The notes below the pieces were generated by a model, which was not told where the DNA came from, did not search any database, and worked only from the letters and a program-made list of their open reading frames with translations. A DNA stretch of 64,000 nt, from positions 129,339,708 through 129,403,707 of the forward strand of contig OZ038381.1 of assembly GCA_964036045.1 (NCBI GenBank), in the 5' to 3' direction. Both the position numbers and the translations under genes were made by a program. Source of the stretch: Eutreptiella sp. 'Long Island Sound 2002' (Eukaryota > Euglenozoa > Euglenophyceae > Eutreptiales > Eutreptiaceae). Shown here piece after piece: positions 56,604 through 64,000 of the stretch (the first letter of the stretch is position 1; the number at the start of each line of letters is the position of its first letter).

Positions 56604-58430
56604 GGATACACCATTTGGTAGGCATACCAAGACCACGACACCCTCACCCCCCAACCAGGGGCCCCCCCTCTAGACACCAGCACAACCGCCCTCCTCCAAG
56701 TCGCAGCAGCGGCAGCCACAGAGGTAGGGGCTCCGGAAACCTGGGGCCCACAATACCTGGTCGAAACCAAAATGGCGCCCCACGGGAAGGCTTAAGAAAA
56801 GCCCCCAACACCGAAGCCGCTCCATCCCCCACTCAAGCTGGACACGACGGAACACACCCCCCGGGACGAATGGGCGACCCACTACATCATCCCCCACACC
56901 ACCACCCGCAAGAACGACGCCGCCAAGATCACCGTCACCCGCCACCTCCCCCACACCACACAGGTATATGAGCTGACGGCCCCCAACGTCCTCGTCACCC
57001 TTCGCCGACACGACTAGCGATACACCATACAGGCTGAAAGGGACGCCGCAGCCACCCTGTACACATGGGCAACACGGGGGGACCTCCCACACCCCACCCT
57101 CCACCACGCCCCCTCCTGGCCCACCCCCTTCCACACAGCAGACCGCCCCGACGAGAAGCCCAAACACACAGGTATGCACACCCCCGCCCAGGAGGCCCAG
57201 CACCGACACGATGCAAGGCGCAAGGCCCGCACCCTCCACGACGACCACACCATCCCCCGCATCAGCGCCCCCCCCGCCAGAGTGTCAGATGCCACCCACA
57301 ACTGCACAATCACAGGCATCACCACGGACTGCCTGAACCCAGCGGGGTCGCGGGCAGACGCCGTGTGGATCAGCGAAGGGCGCTCCCAGACACGGGCGGT
57401 GGCGAGCCTCCACAACATGCAACCCCACAAACTCCAGCGCGCCGTCGGACCCTTCGCCGTACACGTCACCCCGTACGGCATCGACCACCCCCGGTGTGAG
57501 CACCATGACCCGCCCTGCTCCGCCCCATGCACCTCGCCCCTGCGCCAACCGCTGCCGGCGCCCACCATCACGGGCAACATGTACTTGGGCACCGTACCGG
57601 GCGACCCAGGCATATACATCCTGCCCAACAGGTCCAGGGAACACGCCATCCCCCTCCACGGTGTAGAATCCCTCGCCCTGGGACCGCCCCCACCCAAAAA
57701 ACCAACACCAGCACATCCCGGGGGATAAACGGACACAGGCGCCAGACGGGGGAAAAAAGGCCCACCAACGCGCCCTAGCCCACATCACCGTCCACCCCGC
57801 AGCCCACCTACCAAAGGACTTCGGCACGGAGCGCCACATCGTCCTGGAGGGGCAAGCCCACCACATCATCACCGCCGCCCTATACATCCTCGCTGCCCAG
57901 GAACGCCACTGGGACCCCACAACCATCCCAGCGATGCCCCCACCACTGCAGGGCCCCAAAGATCCCGTCACCTCCTTCCACATGGATCAACTCCTAAGCC
58001 GCAGGGCCACCCCACACCTCCACCCCTCCAGGATAGAACTAGCCATCGCATCGTGGGACACCCTGGACACGCCCCCCCAACAGCCCGCCATCCACATCCT
58101 CAAAGCGGACGCCCAATGGTGGGTCCTCCACTGGGCACACGGAGTCCTCATGTCGGCCCAGGCCTCTACCCCGGAAATAGACCTGGAAGACCCCCCATGG
58201 GGCCGGCAGCGACTCCTCCAGGCCACCACCCTCACAGGCCGCGAAGGCGCCCCCTGGGAAGCCCTCCACACAGCAGTCTACTGGGCTCAAGGCTCCCCCA
58301 ACGGCCCAGACACACCGGAACCCACGGAGGCCTGGGTCATGCAGGCCAAGGCCATGAGGAACTACCACCTTCACCACCCCTTCGACGACAGGCCAGCTGA
58401 CTGCCATGGCCATCCGATCCCCCGGGGACC
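56604..58430 (+). pseudogene. LINE-2 5' open frames, part 2
   Basis: Coding-like text continues in changing frames: 57174-57728 (184 codons; NCTITGITTDCLNPAGSRAD, AVGPFAVHVTPYGIDHPRC) and 57934-58503 (189 codons; HILKADAQWWVLHWAHGVL, GREGAPWEALHTAVYWAQG). Several Cys and His residues occur but no standard zinc-finger spacing. Function unrecognised; the persistent absence of stops over long stretches argues it was protein-coding. Confidence 0.45.
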
Positions 58431-59171
58431 GTGCGCAAGCTCGCCGACCTCATGCGCAGCCACGCGAAGACGAAAATGCAAACGCCGGCAGAAGCCCCAA
58501 TGAGGGATCCGGGCCAGCAAGGGACGCCCCCCTTCTTCAAACCCCACGCCCCCCCAGCCCCGCTACCTCCAGTCCCACCCAAGCGAGCGAGAAGAAAAAG
58601 GGGCGCACCCGCCCCCAACCACGCCGGAAAAGCAGCGACCTCCCGACGCCCCGCACCCCACCTGACCCACCCGGCGAACCCAGACCAAGCATCGTCGTCA
58701 TCCTCCCTCCCATCATTACCACCGCCCCACCCGGACCAGGCATCCTCATCATCCTCCCTCCCGCCACCAGCACTGCCCCCGCCCGAGGCGTACCAAGGAT
58801 TCGGAAAGGGCGCGAAGGTCCAGCAGCCCTCCCGCAACGACCACACAGGCGACTGGATCTGGTGTGAGGGCACGATCAGGTACCACCTCGGCGACCCGGA
58901 GGACAACGGGGGGCCACAGATCCGGGTGGTCTGGCGCCGCCAAAAGGAGCTAGACCAAGGCAGCAGCGCCCCGGACAAGCCAGAAGGCAACACCCTGGAG
59001 CTCACCAGCGCCCACCCCATCCGACTCCGCACCGAAGAGAACAAGGCCCACAGAGGCACCAAATACACTGGGGAGCTCCCCCCGGAGTGGAGCCAAGGCC
59101 TCCCCCCGCCGCGCCTACCCAAGCGCCCACCAACTGGCAAAAGGTCCCCGAGCCCCAGTCCCCGTCCCTGA
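58431..59171 (+). CDS. LINE-2 open frame with possible Tudor/Agenet-like domain
   Basis: A 246-codon frame directly before the endonuclease. Pro-rich N-terminus with a duplicated DQASSSSSLP motif, then GKGAKVQQPSRNDHTGDWIWCEG and TIRYHLGDPEDNGGPQIRVVWRR, a compact strand-rich region with spaced Trp residues reminiscent of Tudor/Agenet-type SH3-like folds, which in other proteins bind methylated histones or nucleic acid. That resemblance is inference. The C-terminus is basic and Pro/Ser-rich. A chromatin-reading module in this place could guide target choice. Confidence 0.4.
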   Translation: MRKLADLMRSHAKTKMQTPAEAPMRDPGQQGTPPFFKPHAPPAPLPPVPPKRARRKRGAPAPNHAGKAATSRRPAPHLTHPANPDQASSSSSLPSLPPPHPDQASSSSSLPPPALPPPEAYQGFGKGAKVQQPSRNDHTGDWIWCEGTIRYHLGDPEDNGGPQIRVVWRRQKELDQGSSAPDKPEGNTLELTSAHPIRLRTEENKAHRGTKYTGELPPEWSQGLPPPRLPKRPPTGKRSPSPSPRP

Positions 59172-59209
59172 CGGGGCAAGGGCCGAGGGCACAAGCCTCC
59201 ACAGCCCCG

Positions 59210-60359
59210 GCCCGCCCCCACCGAGGCCACCGTCAACCTCCTCGACCACAACCACCCCGCCGTCACATACTCCAAGGACGCCACAACCGCCCTCCTGGAG
59301 CTCCTGATGGCACAGGGGCGGGGGTGGGTTCCCCACCTCCTCACCTTTCAGGAACAAGGCCTACAACGCGACCACCCCCCAGAAACCACCCCCATATATA
59401 CCCCGGACCGGAAAGCGTACAAATGCCACTGGCACAAGGGAACCCCCCTATACGCCCAAACCGGCATCCACGTCCACCTCCTCCATCACCTCAGCGTCCC
59501 AGGGACGCTAGGTGTCTATGAGGTCGTCGGGGACGGATGGCAACTCAACGTCATTAACGCCCACGTCCCCCTCGAAGACGCCACGGAACCCTTCCTCCAA
59601 GCCCTGGCCGAGGCATACCGCCAGATGGCCATGCTCGCCCCTACAATCATCATCGGCGACATGAACGCCACCCCCACCCCCGCGGACCGAGAGGGACAGG
59701 CCACACCCCAGGACCATGCAGTCCGCGACACCATCGAAATGCTGGGGCTCGTGGACCTGACGGCCAACCTCGAAGGCCAATCATCCCACTTCCCCCAGAA
59801 AACAGATGCCGCCCCATCCCGCATCGACGTATGCTATGGCGACCCCACCAGCATCATCCGGGCGGAGGCCCAATATGGACCCCTCCCGCTAGGACCCACA
59901 GGCCATAGCCCCCTGCACATCCGCCTCACCATCCCCAACCTTCCCCCCAGCCCCCCAGAGGATGCGGACCAAGGCCTACCACCCCCCCTGAAGATGCCCC
60001 CACTGCATGGCAAGCATGCCTGGTCCCAATATCACAGGGCCATAGACCGCGCCCGGCACATCCAACCAGACCCCACCGACCTACTCACAGCCATGCGCAC
60101 GGCCGCCGTGGCCTGCGGCTTCCAGCAACACCCCGACAGACAACGACTAACCACCCACGGACCTAGGGGACATGCTCCATGGCCTCTGGCATGCGAAGCA
60201 ACAACTGGCGACCCTCCTCCACACCGACATGCCCCAAACCCGCCGCCAGATACACCACTGCAGGACGCAGATAGCCCACATCAGGGCAGACCTGCAGCGG
60301 TGGCACATTCACAGGTAACAGCGCATCGCCCAGGAACACGAACGGTATGCGCAACATGA
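59210..60359 (+). CDS. LINE-2 APE-type endonuclease
   Basis: The frame is open through the ATG at 59307 and upstream of it (VNLLDHNHPAVTY from about 59230). Numbering from 59307: LTFQEQG with the catalytic Glu (12-18), VINAHVP (82-88), IIIGDMNATP with Asp/Asn (114-123), SRIDVCYG (171-178) and TGHSPLHI (198-205): the complete set of APE-like endonuclease motifs. Nicks target DNA so that its 3' end primes reverse transcription. After about residue 285 the frame drifts out of the coding register, giving a nonsense C-terminus to 60359; the true continuation toward the RT is in shifted frames from about 60175. Confidence 0.88.
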
Positions 60360-60521
60360 ACTCTCCTACAAGGCCATCGGCCACCTCAACGACGCCATGA
60401 CCGACACCGGCCACCGCACCATCACCATGGTCCGGCAGGAGGACGGCTCCCTCACCAACGACCCGGCCACAGTGCTCCAAGCCACCCAGACAGCTTCCTC
60501 CGGCAACACACGCCCACCTAA

Positions 60522-62891
60522 GACACACTGGACCCAGACACCCAGGCCGAAATAGACCGCCTCCCTCGGGTCTTCAACCACGCCCAGAGGAGGCAACTGG
60601 AAAAGCGCCCCTTCACCATCCATGAAGTCCGGAAGGCCATCCACAGTCTCTGGCAACACAAAACCCCAGGCTACGACGGCCTCCCTGCGGAGGCATACTA
60701 CCACCTCCCCGCGCACCTCCTCCACATCCTCGCGCACCGCCTCTGGGACATCGTCGCGGGGCAGACCCCCCTGCCACCAGACTGGGCAAACGTTGTCCGC
60801 CCCCTCTACAAAAAAGGGGACTGGGCAAAGCCGGACAACTGGCGCCCCATAGTCTGTGCGGTCACGGAGGTCAAAATCGTCTGGACCATCCTCCCACGCC
60901 GCATCCGCCCCCACCTGGACCCCCATATACCAGCAAGCCTCTGGGGAGCCATCCCAGCCCGGTCCCCACACGAGGCCATCTTCCCCCAGGACACCATCGC
61001 CGACATGGACCCGGTGGACCTCATCATCGCCTCCCTCGACGTCAAAAGACCCTTTCCGAACACGCCCTGGCTCCTTCTAGAAGCCGTGTGGAAACGCCTA
61101 GGCCTCCCCTTCTACAACTTCGCCTCCGGCTACATCCGCACCCGCAAATACACGGTCCGCACTGGAGCAGGCCTCAACCCCTTCCTGGAGCCAGGCAGCG
61201 GGGTCCCCCAAGGAGGAGCAGATGGCCCCTTCCTGTACCTTCTGGTGACGCTCCCCCTGGCCCTCGCAATCGAGCAGGATTACCCGTCCTACGCACCCTA
61301 CCCCCTCCTCTCCCCCCTGGTGGGCTTCGCGGACGACACCAACCTCACGGTCGCGCACACCCCACACGAACCCCATGCCCCGGACCCCGGGCCAACGGTC
61401 ACCCAACAGGCCAATGACTTACTGGACGTGACCGTCTCCTACCTCTCCCACAACAACCTCATCGTCCACCCCACAGCGTCAGTGGCCATGATCAAGGGGT
61501 CTGCCACACCCCCCACCCTAGGGCCACGAGGGCCCCCCATGCAAGTCGTGACAACCACCACCCACCTGGGGGTAGACCAGGCCGCCAACCCTGAGGACGC
61601 CACCCTCCCTCCCAAGTTGCAACCACACTTCGCCCATCTCCCCAGATATGTGTCCCCGTCCACCAAGGCCCTCTCCCTGTCCCACCAGAGCCTGGCGTAC
61701 TACCTCACCGAAGTTTTGAACGCCTCCATTGGCTTCCAAGCACTCCACCTGACACAGCCCACCACCGCCCTCCAGCCGGCCACACGCGCCGTGACCAAGG
61801 CATGGGCAGCACACGGGGGCTGGCCCACCTCCATACCCCCCCGCGCCATCCGAGCGGCATGGTCCCACTATGGGGACGCCATAGGGGACGAGGTGAAAGC
61901 GGCCTACACCAGACACACCGCCCTCCTCCTTCACCGCATGACCCACAACCACTCACCGGAGGTCCGCGAGGTCACCATAATCCGCCTCCTAGCCGCACCA
62001 CGGGCCCGCAACACATGCCCAAGCTGGGTGCTCCACCAGACGAGCATGCCCTCCAACATGAACACGCGCCTGTGGAACCACCTGCAGCTTCTCCTCCAAT
62101 CCCCACACCACGCCATACTCAGCAACCACACGTGCCCAGAGGAAGGGCCTCTAGCGGTCCTCTGCGGGGACCTCCACCATCACCCCAAGGGCACCATCCA
62201 CACCATAGACCTTGTCGGGGCCTCCATCACCGTAGTATACGTCATCCTCCCCCAAATGCGGGTCACGCACCACAGCGGGGCACACCACATCCCCTTTCTA
62301 CAGCTTCCTGAATGGCCTCAATACCGCGACTTCGTCCAGTACCTCACGCAGATGGCACGAGCAGCAGGACACACTCTGCCGGGAAGCACAGACATGCAAG
62401 CAGCCTACCGAGAGTTCAAAAAGCAACACCCCCGACGCATCCCAGCGACACCGCCCTACGCACCAACCAGCTCGAAACACGAACCCGTGCCCCCGGTGAC
62501 GGGCCCAGTCCCACCACTAACCCTACTACTGGCCCCGAATGAAGCCAAACCCACGCAGACCACCGTCATCCACCACGGGGCAAAATGGCGCATACCACAA
62601 CACCACATGACCGCCCGAGACCTACCACGGGTCCCCCATGACTCCCAGAGCATGCCACGCACATGTTGGGCCTATGACCCCGAGGCACCAACCACACCGT
62701 GGCCCGTACTACACCTCAAAGCACGCCACCACACCCACCCCACAACCCACCTACCACCACAGGCCTACGCATGGGTAGCCCCGTGGTTCCACCGCACCGA
62801 CACTAACCCCACGGTAGCGTGGAACCCCGACCACGCGCCCAAATGGCTCTTCACCACTACACCCACATGGCCCCGCCCCAACCCGGCATAG
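60522..62891 (+). CDS. LINE-2 reverse transcriptase
   Basis: A 789-codon frame open from just after a TAA at 60519-60521. RT motifs in order: HKTPGYDGLPAEAYY, VVRPLYKKGDWAKPDNWRPI, IIASLDVKRPFPNTPW with the motif-A Asp, GVPQGGADGPFLYLLVTLPL, and GFADDTNL with the catalytic FADD (61323-61340). Then a conserved C-terminal region (YYLTEVLNASIGFQALHL) matching LINE-1. Catalytic residues are intact, so RT activity is possible if the frames are joined. The frame ends at a TAG (62889-62891) before the RNase H, in another phase. Confidence 0.92.
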   Translation, partial: DTLDPDTQAEIDRLPRVFNHAQRRQLEKRPFTIHEVRKAIHSLWQHKTPGYDGLPAEAYYHLPAHLLHILAHRLWDIVAGQTPLPPDWANVVRPLYKKGDWAKPDNWRPIVCAVTEVKIVWTILPRRIRPHLDPHIPASLWGAIPARSPHEAIFPQDTIADMDPVDLIIASLDVKRPFPNTPWLLLEAVWKRLGLPFYNFASGYIRTRKYTVRTGAGLNPFLEPGSGVPQGGADGPFLYLLVTLPLALAIEQDYPSYAPYPLLSPLVGFADDTNLTVAHTPHEPHAPDPGPTVTQQANDLLDVTVSYLSHNNLIVHPTASVAMIKGSATPPTLGPRGPPMQVVTTTTHLGVDQAANPEDATLPPKLQPHFAHLPRYVSPSTKALSLSHQSLAYYLTEVLNASIGFQALHLTQPTTALQPATRAVTKAWAAHGGWPTSIPPRAIRAAWSHYGDAIGDEVKAAYTRHTALLLHRMTHNHSPEVREVTIIRLLAAPRARNTCPSWVLHQTSMPSNMNTRLWNHLQLLLQSPHHAILSNHTCPEEGPLAVLCGDLHHHPKGTIHTIDLVGASITVVYVILPQMRVTHHSGAHHIPFLQLPEWPQYRDFVQYLTQMARAAGHTLPGSTDMQAAYREFKKQHPRRIPATPPYAPTSSKHEPVPPVTGPVPPLTLLLAPNEAKPTQTTVIHHGAKWRIPQHHMTARDLPRVPHDSQSMPRTCWAYDPEAPTTPWPVLHLKARHHTHPTTHLPPQAYAWVAPWFHRTDTNPTVAWNPDHAPKWLFTTTPTWPRPNPA

Positions 62892-63018
62892 GTCGCCATC
62901 TGTTACAGCATGTACGAGCGAGGCAGAACGGGCAAGCACGAGCACCCCTACTATCCGCTTCACCACTCCTGCCACACACCGGAGCACCGAACACAAACCC
63001 TCACATGCAACGACCTAA

Positions 63019-64000
63019 ACCCAGACACAGCCTACATCCTCCACTACATCTACTCCTACCTCACACAAGGACAGCCGGAACAGGGACTCATGTCCAAGTC
63101 CCCCCAGGCGAAACACATCATCTCCAAAGGAATAGGGGTGTACGCCACCCCCATCCTGCAGCCCACAACCCCAGTAGCCCACCTCGCCACGGGCCTCGCC
63201 ATATACGCCTACCTGCCCATGAACCCACGCCGCCTCCCACAACCATCACCGGCGGACCGGCTCTTCTTCATTGACGCCTCAGGCGAATCCGCCCTCACGC
63301 CCATCACCGGGGGGGCCACCCTGCAGCTAACCCACACCAGGGGACACTACCACATGGACCACCACACGGGCCACACCACCTATGGGGCCTCCTCCCACGG
63401 GGAGCTAGGGGCCATGGCCGACGCCATCGCCGGGATCGCGGCCCACCTACCCGCCCAACTCCCGCACATCGTCCGGGTCTGGTTCGTGGTAGACGCCACT
63501 GTCGACACACACCTGCTCCTCTGCATAGCAAGGCAACCACTTCACAAAGCCACCGCGACGAGCCTCGGCACCCAGGCACTGCTGCTCTGGAAAGCCCTTC
63601 GCAGCCTTCCCCCCTACGTCCAACTCCACATGGTGAAACAAGACTCCCACAGACACCAATACGGAAATGGTAAGGTCGACAACCAGGCAGTACACCAGCG
63701 CACAACATACCTACCAGCCCTCCAGATCCCTGACCTCGGCCGAAACCACAGACACCTCCAACACGTGCCCCCCGTACCCGAGCCCCATCAGACCCCGGAC
63801 TGGGTACCAGAGGACGCCCCCTATTCCTCCAACGACAGAGCATACCACTACCCCAACCCCATCCAACATCTCCCCCGCGTGCTCGGCGACGCAGACAGCC
63901 GGGCGCACATCCAGGAGCTCCAGGACAGACAGCAAATCCCCCTCTACCACTCAGCGCTGCGCCCAGCAAACGTCCCAGCCCACCTCCAAAAACGACGCAT
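63019..64000 (+). pseudogene. LINE-2 RNase H domain, runs off the window
   Basis: After a spacer coding in one frame (GVYATPILQPTTPVAHLA), a frameshift in a C4 run (63178-63181) leads into an RNase HI domain: RLFFIDASGESA with the first Asp (63271 region), SSHGELGAMADAI with Glu, VWFVVDATVD with Asp, then KQDSHRHQYGNGKVDNQAV with the His/Asn/Asp end motif. All four acidic positions are present. The frame stays open to the right edge. RNase H removes the RNA template during LINE replication; only some LINE clades have it, and LINE-1 here shows none. Confidence 0.8.

Overview
The window looks like repeat-dense nuclear DNA of a eukaryote with a large, transposon-filled genome. I see no operons, Shine-Dalgarno sites, rRNA or tRNA genes. 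Ty3-type LTR retrotransposon and LINE (non-LTR) proteins, kilobase-scale satellites and C-ending codon use would fit an alga or other protist, perhaps a green alga, but nothing here fixes the lineage. Nearly everything I can name is mobile or satellite DNA. The only candidates for non-mobile genes are two open frames at 3-1721 and 2018-3040, both without recognised function.

Layout. 3-3040: an open frame running in from the left edge, then an Ala/Lys coiled-coil protein with a Met-Gly repeat tail. 3448-5680: a TTGTCTG microsatellite, a 199-bp tandem repeat and a 187-bp satellite. 5690-10090 and 39777-44600 are two halves of one minus-strand LINE (LINE-1 here): 3' region and RT C-terminus on the left; RT N-terminus, APE-type endonuclease, 5' region and 210-bp 5' tandem repeats on the right. 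The halves were split by a minus-strand Ty3-type LTR element, 10091-39776, which landed inside the LINE's YVDD codons. LTRs of about 1.37 kb, a probable 5-bp target duplication, a PBS-like site and a short PPT are visible.

Read 5' to 3' on the minus strand, the LTR element is 5' LTR, long coiled-coil gag with three CCHC knuckles, protease, dUTPase, a 513-codon frame with a DIRS-like block, RT, RNase H, integrase, chromodomain, a noncoding region holding a decayed ~185-bp tandem array, and 3' LTR. It is interrupted at 23518-33294 by a 9.8-kb block: a 127-bp hairpin repeat, about 7.1 kb of (CACCCACT)n, about 0.55 kb of (CTCCACCA)n, a 65-bp repeat and a 5'-truncated LINE-1 tail. A 2.4-kb direct repeat of gag/protease sequence flanks this block, so gag-PR occurs twice.

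44600-55100 is C/A-rich tandem and low-complexity DNA (a 327-bp higher-order repeat with a recurrent CGCCA-GGAG-TGGCG hairpin). It is interrupted by a 2.65-kb non-autonomous LTR element (52263-54909, CTAG duplication). 55100-64000 is a second, plus-strand LINE (LINE-2) with a long 5' coding region, endonuclease, RT and RNase H, leaving the window at the right edge.

Most element genes are broken by in-frame stops, one-base frameshifts at homopolymers and two Asp-to-Asn changes at RT and RNase H catalytic positions. The dUTPase frame is intact in all five motifs. The nesting gives an order of events: LINE-1 first, then the LTR element, then the satellite/LINE-tail block.
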